Counted from the stretch's first letter, positions 1 through 8,842 are shown. The stretch: 20,291 nt of DNA from Sergeia podlipaevii (GCA_030849805.1 JASANZ010001865.1:1-20291), one strand, 5' to 3'. Notes: generated from the sequence alone by a model not told the origin. Numbers and translations are program-made.

Positions 1-104
1 ATGCTTGTTTTTCTCGTGGTTCAAAGCACTACTCGTGCATTGAGAAAGAAAATGTATGCTGCGTACACTAGTTGAGTTTTCATATGAAGCAAACAGAAAA
101 GAAA

Positions 105-119
105 CTGAAAAAAAAAGGT
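105..119 (-). promoter_or_regulatory. Predicted spliced-leader acceptor for a gene beyond the left edge
   Basis: Read on the minus strand, an uninterrupted CCTTTTTTTTTC tract ends in CAG, with the AG at 105-106. This is the form of a trypanosomatid trans-splice acceptor. Downstream on this strand the only complete ATG frame in the window (83-21) codes for 20 residues before a stop, so it would be a small upstream ORF or chance. The main gene would start left of position 1. Confidence 0.4.
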
Positions 120-973
120 GATGTATCAAAGTGTTTTTAATTTCCTTCCTATTTCATGCGTCATCGTATGCTTGTTTTGGCGATGACCAAATCGCATCTC
201 TCAACTCGTGCAGCACAGTTTCCTTCATTAATTGGACAACAGGCTGAACACATCTAAAGTCCCACCTATTCTCCTCTTTTTCTCCTCTGTTATGTACATT
301 ATCGTATTGCCTCCCAGGCACAAACACACGGCACAAAAAAAGAAAATAAAAGAAAGGAAGGAGTGCAAGGAAGCAATCATGACTGAGACTCTAAGGGAAA
401 GAAGTGAGAAAAGTACGAGAAACAGCAAGACAAAAGTGTCTCCCTACCCCCTCCCCTCTCTCTCTTTTTATCTTATAACCTCAATAAAATATAATAAAAA
501 GGTACAGACTGTCTTTCCACTTCTCTGGCAATCGCCACCACATTCCCTCTATCTGTTGCTTTCAGCGCGCACCTCACCACCGCCTCACCACCTTCACTCA
601 CTCACTCACACTACCTACAGAAAAGAGAAAGACAGTTACATTCTAGCACTCCTCCCCGCTCCCGCGCGCGCACATAGACACCAGCATTTAATTCTACACT
701 ATGAGGACAGAGGAAGGAAGGGGAGGAAATGTCGCTGAGAAAAAATAAATCAGCATCAAGGCAAAGAGAGAGAGAGAGATAGGTAACCCCTCAAAGAAGA
801 AAAAGAAACATCACCACAGAAGAAAGAATGCAAATCATGCAAGTAAAGGAGGCATAGAACAAAAAATAAAAGAGTGGTCAAAAAAAAAATGCGCAGGCAC
901 CGGAAGCTCCTCTACTTGTCAAGGTGGTTCTACTTCTCTCCCTCTTTCTCTTTATCCCTCTCCCCTCGTCATC
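107..973. other. Non-coding: 3' UTR / intergenic region left of the repeat-protein gene
   Basis: No convincing gene is visible. This should hold the 3' untranslated region and polyadenylation zone of the gene ending at 974. Open frames on the plus strand (for example 232-738, which opens with TTG) are low-complexity and run against the transcription direction. There are plus-strand pyrimidine-rich stretches near 440-475 and 936-970 and a short GA repeat near 766-779. No RNA gene was recognised. Confidence 0.6.
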
Positions 974-1564
974 TTAGGACCCCCCTTTGGAGAGACGGTC
1001 AGCCATGGCCTCAACATCAGCCCTAGAAATCTTAGCGGTCTTGGGGTCGTTGGGGTACACGTACTTTTTAAAGAGCTCCTCATCCCTCTTCTCCCAATCC
1101 ACGTGGTAGAGGCGGTTCACCGTTTCGTTGAGCTTACTCTTAGAAATCTTCTTGGGTTCCTCTGTTGCGCAGTAACGGCTCTGTAACTCCTCGTGAGTCC
1201 GCTTGCTGCGCTCAATCTCATCGTTGTACATGCGGCGGATGTGATCCTCCATCTCGCTACTGGACAGCGTATGGTCGTTGCGGTGGGTCTCGTCGTCAAC
1301 TTTCTTCTCGCGCTGAGAGCGGCTCATCTCGTACCGCGCCAGCTGATCATCATATATACGCTTCACCAGCTTCCCCTCCTCCGACTTGGGAATACGCTTC
1401 TTGCGGGCATCCTCAGCGCGCTCAAAAGCGGCTTCGCGTTCCTGCCGACGCTGCTCCTGTAGCTCCAGTTGTCGGTAGTACAGGCGCTGCACGAGCTTCT
1501 CCTCGGCATCCTTATCAAGGCGGGTGCTCCCACAGGCCTCATCGTAGTCCATAGGGTCAGACAT
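974..1564 (-). CDS. Hypothetical protein of 4.5 degenerate 40-residue repeats
   Basis: A 196-residue, highly charged, largely helical protein. I start it at the ATG at 1562-1564 (MSDPMDYDEA) because the predicted splice acceptor at 1641-1642 lies downstream of the longer upstream frame, whose residues would be UTR. The protein is a tandem array. A motif of the form (hydrophobic)-x-R-(L/I/M)-Y, preceded by an acidic/serine turn, recurs around residues 24-29, 66-71, 108-113 and 148-153, with a half copy near 187-192. Spacing is 42, 42, 40 and 39 residues. Between motifs are Glu/Arg/Lys-rich helices such as QLELQEQRRQER. No signal peptide, membrane segment or catalytic motif is visible. I do not recognise the family and assign no function. 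The repeats suggest a structural or scaffold role, which is inference only. It is the last complete gene in the direction of transcription. Confidence 0.82.
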   Translation of the reverse strand: MSDPMDYDEACGSTRLDKDAEEKLVQRLYYRQLELQEQRRQEREAAFERAEDARKKRIPKSEEGKLVKRIYDDQLARYEMSRSQREKKVDDETHRNDHTLSSSEMEDHIRRMYNDEIERSKRTHEELQSRYCATEEPKKISKSKLNETVNRLYHVDWEKRDEELFKKYVYPNDPKTAKISRADVEAMADRLSKGGS

Positions 1565-2060
1565 TGCAGATAAAATGTAGGGAATAAATGTATATATATA
1601 CCCTTGATACAAAGTGTATATCAGCAACAAATGTTTTATACTAGTAAGATAAAAGACAACAACGGGGAAAAAGGGTGGCTTTCCCAATAAGGTGCTTCTT
1701 TCCAACACTTACACAATCTCCCTTCTCTCTAAAAGCACCAATTTGGTGGCTGCTTAGTACGTTGTGATGCTGTAGGTAGTACGCAAGAAATTTTTTTTAA
1801 AAAAGAAAGCGAAGAGAGTAGAAAATAGAAAGTAGTGAAACAAAATTAGCAAAAAAAAAATTAAAGATGTATAAAGACTGTACAAGCAACTACTGAACAT
1901 CTTTTTTTTTTTTTGAAGAGAGACTCTAAAACTGCTTTTTGTTGCTGTTTTCCTTGTGTGCTGACGATCATGCGGATGTACGTATTTTACTTAAGCTATG
2001 TCGGTCATATGTGAACAAAGGTTATGAGTCTACATCGTTTCCCTCCCTCCTCCTCCTTAC
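1565..2060. other. Intergenic/UTR region
   Basis: AT-rich spacer between the repeat-protein gene and the SseB-like gene. It holds the predicted acceptor at 1641-1676, a long minus-strand pyrimidine stretch near 1790-1865, and an oligo-T run near 1902-1914 on the plus strand. It should comprise the 5' UTR of the former and the 3' UTR of the latter. No additional gene is seen. Confidence 0.6.
1641..1676 (-). promoter_or_regulatory. Predicted spliced-leader acceptor of the repeat-protein gene
   Basis: On the minus strand a tract reading CCCTTTTTCCCC, then TTGTCTTTTATCTTACTAG, places the first AG at 1641-1642. This would leave a 5' UTR of about 76 bases before the ATG at 1564. It is predicted from the tract-plus-first-AG rule only. 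Confidence 0.5.
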
Positions 2061-4181
2061 CTATTGATTCCGCCTCAGCCGTAGCTCCTCCGTAAACACA
2101 GCGTGAGACTCTGTATACGCATTCGTAGGGTCATGGAAGTAACTGTCCGCGTCCTGAACCGCACTCACTGTCTGCGGAGTGCCCAGCCTTCTGAAAACTC
2201 CTAGGTTACCCTTCTTGCTCCCCTTCGCCCGCGTTGAAGCACGTGCGGCCTCGTCGCTATTGTCAGAGGATGCAGTGGCATAGTATGAGTCCCCACCTTC
2301 TAATGTGGACGTTGGGCTAGCACTACCAACTCTAGAAGCCTCCCCCACCTCACTACTAGCACTATTGCGGCTGTGCTCGAGATCACTGTCATAAAACAGT
2401 GTAGCAGCCTCACGCACATATGGCGCAGCAACCTCCTCGGGGAGTACGTCGAGGTCTGAGTGGCCCATCAGCAAGCACTTGTGTTTTGCCCACTGTATTT
2501 TCGTGAACGTTTCGGCCAGGTCATCGCTCTCAAGCAGCAGTACAAGCTCGTATGCGACACCATTGCTAAACTCTGACTCACGCAACAGTCGCGTGCGCTC
2601 TCGGTGCTCCACAAGTGGATTCTCTGCATCTCTGCATTGCCGTCCAGCCGCTCTTGCCACGTCAGCCGTGCGAGGATCTAGTGGCGTCGGCACACAGGCG
2701 CTCTTAGCCCGCCGCACCTCTGGGCAGTGCAGGGCAAAAAAATGACTGAACTCCCTCTGCAGCTCCTTCTCCACCCTTTGGTAGGCAGTGAGGAGCAGCT
2801 GATCACGAAACAAAACTTTATCTGTGGCCTCGCGCGCCAGCACAAACTCAACGGGGGAGCACGGGTTCAGAATGATATCTACCTTGTTAGGAACGATAGA
2901 GGCGTTGTGAAGGAGAGTGTTGATGTCAGCAAAGTAGCCCACAAAGAAGGGACGAATAATGGGACCAAAAGTGGGCAGTGGAGTGGCTTGCTTGAACCGA
3001 AACGGCGAAACAGCCGCCACCGAACGCAGAAAAGCAGAGGTGCGATCCTCGTCACTAGATGCGGGGCCGCTGCTCTCGCCTCCACTTCCATTCTCTCCTT
3101 GCGGGCGTGACTGTATTGAGTAAGGAGTCGCACGTGCTGACTTCCTCCCGCGGCTCATCCTCTTCCATCCGTCACGCTTCCCTCCACTGAGCCTCATCTT
3201 CGTCTTCTTCTTACTCCTCCCCTTCCTTACGGTACCAGCCGGCTGTCTATCAGAAGCAGCCGCAACGACTGGCGTGGGATTCTCAAGATCCTCAAAGAGA
3301 GCATCAGCACTCATAAACTGTGTAGACTCTTCTACCAGCGGTAGAGATGAAGGAGAGCAGTCGGCCTGGTCTTGCCCACCGTTTTCCATGCCCCTTAAGG
3401 CTGCATCCAACCTATCCTCTCTCTCCACACAGCTCTCTGACGGCTTTGATGCTGCCATACTAGAAGCTCCGCCTGTCTCGCTCTCAGGCGTGTGCTGTGC
3501 TCCTTGCCGGGACCACCATTCGCTCTGCAAGACCGCTTCCGGCAGCAGCACAGTGCGCACACCACCCTCCCCATCCGCGCCAGCGCCATCTGCCCACAGC
3601 TGCCCACTAGGGTCCCTTACTGGAAAACGAAACTGATCGCAAAACAGTCTCAGGTATTCAATCGAGGTGAACACAGGGAGTGCGAGGTATGTGTCAAGGG
3701 CAAAGACCTGCGGCTTCACATCATACGGGTCCCACATCCCTACCGGTGAAGCCAGTGAAAGCAGCGTGCTGTTCAGCAAGTGACGCGTAAACTCAAGCTC
3801 CGTACGCGCATCGCGATTCTCGCTGAGTGCGAAGGCAATGGCTGCCTCAAGCTCCCTATTGTGGGGCAGTAGTTTCAACGCGTCAGAAGAGATCTCCCTC
3901 CGCTGTCGTGCCCGCTGTTGAAACGATGAAGAATCCGCAGATGACGATGATGTGGCCTGCCATGCCCGCCCCTGTCTTTTTCGCATTCGCCGTTGCGTGA
4001 TTGAATCTCGCTGAAAACTAGTTAGACGACGACGCTCCAGTAAGATAGACTCCGCAGCTTTGTTGAAAGCCTTCAGAGACCGCAGACGACGTCGCAGTTG
4101 TGCTAGGGCCAAAGACGAAGGGAATGCCAGTCGCGCTGCCGCCGAGTGCTTCCCCAGGTGAAGCCCGAGAGAACGAAACAT
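2061..4181 (-). CDS. Large protein with an interrupted SseB-like domain
   Basis: A 706-residue protein starting at the ATG at 4179-4181, just downstream of a predicted acceptor. The N-terminus (residues 1-70) is Arg/Leu/Ser-rich with almost no acid, so it could be a mitochondrial presequence (inference). Two ordered blocks resemble the SseB N-terminal domain. Residues 161-190 carry ALDTYLALPVFTSIEYL, like the 'lPVFTS-e-L' signature. Residues 400-450 carry PFFVGYFADINTLL and then VDIILNPCSPVEF, like the 'NPgs' element. Between them lie about 200 residues of acidic and basic low complexity, including a KGRSKKKTK cluster near 320. A third hydrophobic block at 540-572 (VAYELVLLLESDDLAETF) may match the SseB C-terminal part. 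The tail from 600 is Ser/Ala-rich. SseB homologues have no settled catalytic role, so I infer no reaction. The gene call is secure; the domain match is from memory of the pattern and is moderate. Confidence 0.85.
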   Translation of the reverse strand: MFRSLGLHLGKHSAAARLAFPSSLALAQLRRRLRSLKAFNKAAESILLERRRLTSFQRDSITQRRMRKRQGRAWQATSSSSADSSSFQQRARQRREISSDALKLLPHNRELEAAIAFALSENRDARTELEFTRHLLNSTLLSLASPVGMWDPYDVKPQVFALDTYLALPVFTSIEYLRLFCDQFRFPVRDPSGQLWADGAGADGEGGVRTVLLPEAVLQSEWWSRQGAQHTPESETGGASSMAASKPSESCVEREDRLDAALRGMENGGQDQADCSPSSLPLVEESTQFMSADALFEDLENPTPVVAAASDRQPAGTVRKGRSKKKTKMRLSGGKRDGWKRMSRGRKSARATPYSIQSRPQGENGSGGESSGPASSDEDRTSAFLRSVAAVSPFRFKQATPLPTFGPIIRPFFVGYFADINTLLHNASIVPNKVDIILNPCSPVEFVLAREATDKVLFRDQLLLTAYQRVEKELQREFSHFFALHCPEVRRAKSACVPTPLDPRTADVARAAGRQCRDAENPLVEHRERTRLLRESEFSNGVAYELVLLLESDDLAETFTKIQWAKHKCLLMGHSDLDVLPEEVAAPYVREAATLFYDSDLEHSRNSASSEVGEASRVGSASPTSTLEGGDSYYATASSDNSDEAARASTRAKGSKKGNLGVFRRLGTPQTVSAVQDADSYFHDPTNAYTESHAVFTEELRLRRNQ

Positions 4182-4238
4182 TTATATATGTAGTGTTTAT
4201 GCACGTGTATGGCTACTATCCAGTCCCGTTCCCCCATA

Positions 4239-4328
4239 CTATATGTGAAACATTAGATATAATATTAGAATTATGATAATAATGTTCGATAAAAGTGTGT
4301 AACGCAAAAAAGAAAAGAAGGAGAGTGG
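4239..4328 (-). promoter_or_regulatory. Predicted spliced-leader acceptor of the SseB-like gene
   Basis: The minus-strand tract CTCTCCTTCTTTTCTTTTTT (4307-4326) is followed, after about 65 bases without an AG, by the first AG at 4239-4240. This gives a 5' UTR of about 57 bases before the ATG at 4181. The tract-to-AG distance is longer than for the other genes here. Confidence 0.45.
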
Positions 4329-5320
4329 ATACTCAGTATGCCAAGCTTTAAAGAAACAAATATATGTATATATAGAAAGATCGTGTCAAACCACTATGAG
4401 TGGTTCATGCGCAAATAAGAAAGTCAGTTGTTATCTCCAAACAAAGAAAAAGCACAAAGATAGCATCTTTCGATTATGAGTGTTTATGTGCCCACTTTGC
4501 TGTACTTTTTCTTTCCTTTCCTTGTGTGTAGCAGAAGATTGTGCAAACACAAATGTGTATATAATTTACTCCGCTTAGCAAACGATAAAAAAAAAAAAGG
4601 TGACAACAATAGCAACATCAAAAGTAAAGATGATCAGCGACTAGATGAGAAGATGTACATAGATGTAATTCTTGTCCTCGTTTGCTAGTTTGTTTGAAGT
4701 TAGATGTCTGAGGAAAGTGCACACATACGCGTCAACACAAAAAAGAGAAAAAAAAAAAAAAAGAGTGGTGTTGATGCAGAAAAGATATATATATATATAT
4801 ATATATAAGGGCAATAAGCTGCTTTCTTTCGCTTCATTTTTTTTTCTCTTGTGCACTTGACTCCCCGTCGCAATGATAACGAAATGAAAAGCAAAGCAAT
4901 GTGGGAGGTAAAGCTAGTAAGCAAAAAGCAACTTGAAAAAAATAATAATAAGGAAGATACGCCAATGTAAAAAGTGCGTACGTATTGATATTTTTTTTTG
5001 CCTCACTATTTTGTGACTTTTGGTGTTGCTTTACCATACCCATCCATTTTCACTATATATATATTACGACTTCTGTTTCGAAGCACCGTGCTTGTGAGTT
5101 TGCTTAGCCAGCTCTTCACGCTTTTTTTGTTGTTTTGTTTCGATAGTACTTCTCTTCTTCTTATCTTTCCCCGCCTTCTTCGCTGCTTTTTGTATAGTAC
5201 AATTGCGTTTGTCTGAGAAGGAAGTGAAAATGTGCATGCTCGTCTATTCACGCCTTCCAGTATGAACCAAGAGGTGAAAGAGAGGTGGAAGGAGGCTCCT
5301 TGACTTCTCCTCATTCAACT
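4329..5320. other. Intergenic region, 3' UTR of the downstream oxidoreductase
   Basis: No convincing gene. The stretch is AT-rich with oligo-A/T runs, including an A run near 4749-4762. It holds an AT dinucleotide repeat at about 4785-4807 and pyrimidine-rich plus-strand stretches near 5120-5190. Open frames on both strands are short and of low complexity. Confidence 0.6.
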
Positions 5321-6340
5321 CTACAGAGATTCTGACTTATCCACCACTAGAACAATCTTGCCCCACGACTTGCTGTCCTCCAAATGCGAGTGGGCCTGCA
5401 TCACCTCATCCAGAAAATATGTCTTGTTGGCAACCGGAAACATGGCACGCTCATTCAGGAAGGGAATAATCTCCTCTGTAAAGCTGCTCACAATGCCGGC
5501 GCGATACTCGTTGCTCTGGGAGCGCAACTTGGAGAAGATCACCTGCGCGCGCTGGCGGAACAGTGGCAGACAGTTCATGTGTACGCGTGCGCCTCCGGAG
5601 AAGGCCAGAACAATAATACGACCGTCCTCAGCAAGCACAGAGGAGTCCTCAGCGAGGTAGCTGCCCCCGAACACAGAGTCCATCACGACATTGATGGCTC
5701 CTTCACCGAGAAGATTCCTCACCTTGGGGGCAAAGCACAGCCCTGTCTCATCAGGAGTGCGGCTCAGACAGATACTCGCAAACTGCTTGCATACGTCCAC
5801 CTTGCCTTCGGAGGAGGTGGTCACTGCGGTGGCCCCAAAGTACTTCTCAGTAATCTGCGATGCTGCAAAGCCAATGCCGCTCGCGCCGGAGTGGATGAGC
5901 ACGCGCTGGCCTTTCTCTACTTCACCATGCACCTTTAGAGACTGCCAGGCAGTCAAAAACGCCTCTGGAATAGCGGCGGCCTCAACAAAAGAATACCCAG
6001 AAGGGATTGGGAGAACTGACCCAGCATGAGCCACCGCGTACTCCGCGTACCCACCGCCCGTAAGCAGTGCCATCACCTTGTCGCCTTCCTTCACGTTCGA
6101 GACGCCCTTGCCCACCTGCTCCACCACACCAGACACTTCAAGGCCCAACACCTCGCTGCACCCCTTCGGAGGCGGGTAGTGGCCGCGTCGCTGAGACATA
6201 TCTGCGCGGTTGACGCCAGCAGCCTTGACCTTTATAAGCACGTCGGTGCCGCGTGTGATCGCGGCCTTGGGAATGCGAGACACTTGAAGCATGCTAGCAT
6301 CTCCAAACCCCTTTAGGGTCACCGCACGCATCATCTGCAT
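5321..6340 (-). CDS. PIG3-type quinone oxidoreductase (MDR superfamily), copy 1
   Basis: A 339-residue zinc-independent medium-chain dehydrogenase/reductase of the PIG3/TP53I3 quinone oxidoreductase group. These are NADPH-dependent one-electron quinone reductases, probably cytosolic as no targeting peptide is seen. The GroES-like fold spans about 30-120, with VLIKVKAAGVNRAD at 34-47, GHYPPPKG at 53-60 and LGLEVSGVV at 65-73. The nucleotide-binding fold starts at about 147 with VLIHSGASGIG, in place of the usual AGxGGVG-type loop. The C-terminal run FSKLRSQSNEY (269-279) then SFTEEIIPF matches PIG3 closely, and the protein ends WGKIVLVVDK. There is no structural or catalytic zinc ligand set, as expected. 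Three ATGs sit close together (M1, M3, M4); I take the first, 45 bases after the predicted splice site. It lies head-to-tail with a second copy at 7390-8397, 2057 bases away with no indel through most of its length. Confidence 0.97.
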   Translation of the reverse strand: MQMMRAVTLKGFGDASMLQVSRIPKAAITRGTDVLIKVKAAGVNRADMSQRRGHYPPPKGCSEVLGLEVSGVVEQVGKGVSNVKEGDKVMALLTGGGYAEYAVAHAGSVLPIPSGYSFVEAAAIPEAFLTAWQSLKVHGEVEKGQRVLIHSGASGIGFAASQITEKYFGATAVTTSSEGKVDVCKQFASICLSRTPDETGLCFAPKVRNLLGEGAINVVMDSVFGGSYLAEDSSVLAEDGRIIVLAFSGGARVHMNCLPLFRQRAQVIFSKLRSQSNEYRAGIVSSFTEEIIPFLNERAMFPVANKTYFLDEVMQAHSHLEDSKSWGKIVLVVDKSESL

Positions 6341-6385
6341 CTTGACTGATTAGTGATTAACAGAGGCTGGTAAGTAGGCGAACAA

Positions 6386-6413
6386 CTACAATAAACAGAG
6401 AGAAAAAAGCACC
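6386..6413 (-). promoter_or_regulatory. Predicted spliced-leader acceptor of oxidoreductase copy 1
   Basis: On the minus strand GGTGCTTTTTTCTCTCTG is followed by TTTATTGTAG, with the AG at 6386-6387, giving a 45-base 5' UTR. This is one of the clearest acceptors in the window. Confidence 0.6.
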
Positions 6414-7389
6414 AGAATGTGGCGGCGACGCTTTTTTTTCTCGTTGACTTGTGGTGTATCGTGTATATGGTGTCCCCAAATAGCAACTGATTCTTCTTTA
6501 CTGTGTATTCAATAACAATAATAATGATGATAAAAGCTCGTACAATATAAAATAAAAGACAACTCTGAAACAAAGGTCGACCTATATAGGAAAAAAAACC
6601 TCTTTCCTTCTTTCTTCCTACTGAGCTGAGCTAGGTCCTACTGATTTCCCTAAAGATGGAAAACTCGATGTTAAGTAGCGGAATGTGCGTAAGTGTTGTC
6701 AAAGTGAGGGAAACAGAAGGGAGAGAAAAAAAAAAAAATGAAGATTGCATGAGAAACATCGATGGCGAGCTTTTTGAAAGCGAAGAAAATAAAGTATCCC
6801 TGTTCTCCTCTCCGAGAGGAACTGTGAAGAAGAGTATTCCTCGCCTATTTACCGCTGCTTCTAGTTGAGTGTTTGGAAATTGAAGGTGAGCCAAAATTCC
6901 CTATCAAGATGCGTCATCGCTGGACTTTGCAAAACAGACAAGATGCATAAACAATAGATAAATAATTGGATATTGAATGTAGTCATCGCTGCCCAACGTC
7001 CACACAAAATAATAATAATAATAATAATAATAATGAACGCTTTGAGTTGGTTTAGAAAAAGTGATATACGCGCGAAAAGTATGAAAAGAAAATACCATCT
7101 TGATGGCATTGACGTTACGTGCATCGCTTTTCGGCAAGTCAGTGAGCACCCTCACTCGGGCGAATGAATGTAGATATAAATAGATCAATAGGTAGATAAA
7201 TAAATAAATATGGGGAAACAGATAGGAAGTGAATATTCACAGCCACCGTGTTAGTCCATACGCGCACGTTAGCAGCACATACCATCAGGCAATATTGCGA
7301 CAAAAAAAAAAGCAATGATAGAAAGAAAAAAGGCATGGCAGCATTGTATCAATTTTTGAGATAACACTGAAGGAGAAAAAGATGCTTGA
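6414..7389. other. Spacer between the tandem oxidoreductases
   Basis: The 3' UTR of copy 2 and intergenic DNA. It contains an AAT trinucleotide repeat at about 7008-7033, TAAA-type repeats near 7190-7210, and several oligo-A runs. A 70-codon plus-strand ATG frame (6656-6868) follows a plus-strand pyrimidine tract. It is antisense to the transcription unit and I do not call it a gene. The spacer shows no obvious copy of the DNA flanking the other oxidoreductase. Confidence 0.6.
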
Positions 7390-8397
7390 TTACTCATCTA
7401 CTCTGAGAATCAACTTGCCCCAGCAGCTGTTACTCTCTAGTGCTGTGTGAGCCCTCGCAACCTCCTCTAACGCGTAACTGCTGTGCACGACAGATATGAT
7501 TGAGTGTGCTGCAATCAGGGGTTCGACTTCTCTTACGAAACTATCCACCAAAGCAGCCTTGTACTCATCGCTCTTGTTCCGCAACTTTGAGAACACAACA
7601 GTAGCGCCGCACTTAAAGAAATCGCTCATGTCCAGTTGAACTTTCGATCCCCCCAACAGAGCGAGAGCAACGATGTGTCCATCTTCGGCAAGAAGCGAAG
7701 CATCTTCGGCTATGTAGCCATCGCCCACCACTGGGTCGATCACGACATTGATGGCTCCTTCACCAAGTAAGTCCTTGACCTTGGAGGCAAAGCACAGCCC
7801 TGTCTCATCAGGAGTGCGGCTCAGACAGATACTCGCAAACTGCTTGCATACGTCCACCTTGCCTTCGGAGGAGGTGGTCACTGCGGTGGCCCCAAAGTAC
7901 TTCTCAGTAATCTGCGATGCAGCCACGCCAATGCCGCTCGCGCCGGCGTGGATGAGCACTTTGTCGCCAGCGTTCACATGACTGTGGAATGTGAGAGCCT
8001 GCCAGACAGTCAAAAACGTCTCTGGAATAGCGGCGGCCTCAACGAAAGTAAAGTGTTCTGGCATGGGCATCACCGAGCCAGCATGAGCCACCGCGTACTC
8101 CGCGTACCCACCGCCCGTAAGCAGTGCCATCACCTTGTCGCCTTCCTTCACGTTCGAGACGTCCTTGCCCACCTGCTCCACCACGCCAGACACTTCAAGG
8201 CCCAACACCTCGCTGCACCCCTTCGGAGGCGGGTAGTGGCCGCTTCGTTGTACGATATCTGCGCGGTTGACGCCAGCAGCCTTGACCTTTATAAGCACGT
8301 CGGTGCCGCGTGTGATCGCAGCCTTGGGAATGCAAGACACTTGAAGCATGCTAGCATCTCCAAACCCCTTGAGGGTCACCGCACGCATCATCTGCAT
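7390..8397 (-). CDS. PIG3-type quinone oxidoreductase (MDR superfamily), copy 2
   Basis: A 335-residue paralogue of the gene at 5321-6340, with the same zinc-less MDR architecture. It has a GroES-like half (AGVNRAD, YPPPKGCSEVLGLE), then a Rossmann half opening VLIHAGASGIGVAASQ at 147-162, the PIG3-like FSKLRNKSDEY near 269-279, and WGKLILRVDE at the end. Residues 1-109 differ from copy 1 at only five positions and residues 159-204 are identical, whereas 110-158 and especially 205-335 are well diverged. The frame extends 29 codons upstream, but only to a TTG (8482-8484) with no other ATG, so I start at the ATG at 8395-8397, exactly equivalent to copy 1. The diverged C-terminal part suggests a different substrate preference (inference). 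Confidence 0.97.
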   Translation of the reverse strand: MQMMRAVTLKGFGDASMLQVSCIPKAAITRGTDVLIKVKAAGVNRADIVQRSGHYPPPKGCSEVLGLEVSGVVEQVGKDVSNVKEGDKVMALLTGGGYAEYAVAHAGSVMPMPEHFTFVEAAAIPETFLTVWQALTFHSHVNAGDKVLIHAGASGIGVAASQITEKYFGATAVTTSSEGKVDVCKQFASICLSRTPDETGLCFASKVKDLLGEGAINVVIDPVVGDGYIAEDASLLAEDGHIVALALLGGSKVQLDMSDFFKCGATVVFSKLRNKSDEYKAALVDSFVREVEPLIAAHSIISVVHSSYALEEVARAHTALESNSCWGKLILRVDE

Positions 8398-8552
8398 CTT
8401 GGTCTGGTTATCACGCACTCGTGAATTATTTGCTGCTGTTGATCTGTTTTGTACAACGCAAAGTTTCTGAATTCTTCTATACAACTTCCAGAGTCTGGCG
8501 ATGTGTATGATCGATTTCTTGCCTGTTTCACTTTTATGTCCTTTTTAAGTGC

Positions 8553-8590
<38 letters not shown>

Positions 8591-8591
8591 G
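8553..8591. repeat. GT/TA compound dinucleotide repeat
   Basis: A run of GT units passes directly into about 14 TA units. It lies inside the predicted 5' UTR of oxidoreductase copy 2 and is likely length-variable. Confidence 0.85.
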
Positions 8592-8617
8592 TGCCTAATA
8601 ACTTTTTTGTCTTAAGA

Positions 8618-8652
8618 CTAGCGAGATAAATAAATAAAAAGGGAATAAAAAG
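8618..8652 (-). promoter_or_regulatory. Predicted spliced-leader acceptor of oxidoreductase copy 2
   Basis: The minus strand reads CTTTTTATTCCCTTTTTATT and then TTATCTCGCTAG, with the AG at 8618-8619. The resulting 5' UTR would be about 220 bases, with no upstream ATG, and would contain the TA/GT repeat at 8553-8591. A nearer cryptic acceptor cannot be excluded. Confidence 0.45.
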
Positions 8653-8810
8653 TTCATACTACGCGCTAATTACCATTGGTAGTTACAATTTCATTAGAAA
8701 TAACGAAAGCAAACTTAACGGTTACAAACAGGAATCATGCTTTGTTGTCAATCCCTATATATATATATATATTACATTGTGCAATCACTCATGCAAGCAT
8801 TAAATTGGTA

Positions 8811-8842
<32 letters not shown>

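Noticed and set aside
232..738. Plus-strand frame of 168 codons near the left edge
   Set aside because: It opens with TTG, is low-complexity and runs opposite to all genes. A strand switch is not supported by any real plus-strand gene.
8398..8484. 29-codon basic extension of oxidoreductase copy 2, resembling a mitochondrial presequence
   Set aside because: The only initiator is TTG, and the paralogue starts at the equivalent internal ATG. Sequence identity between the copies stops just before that ATG.
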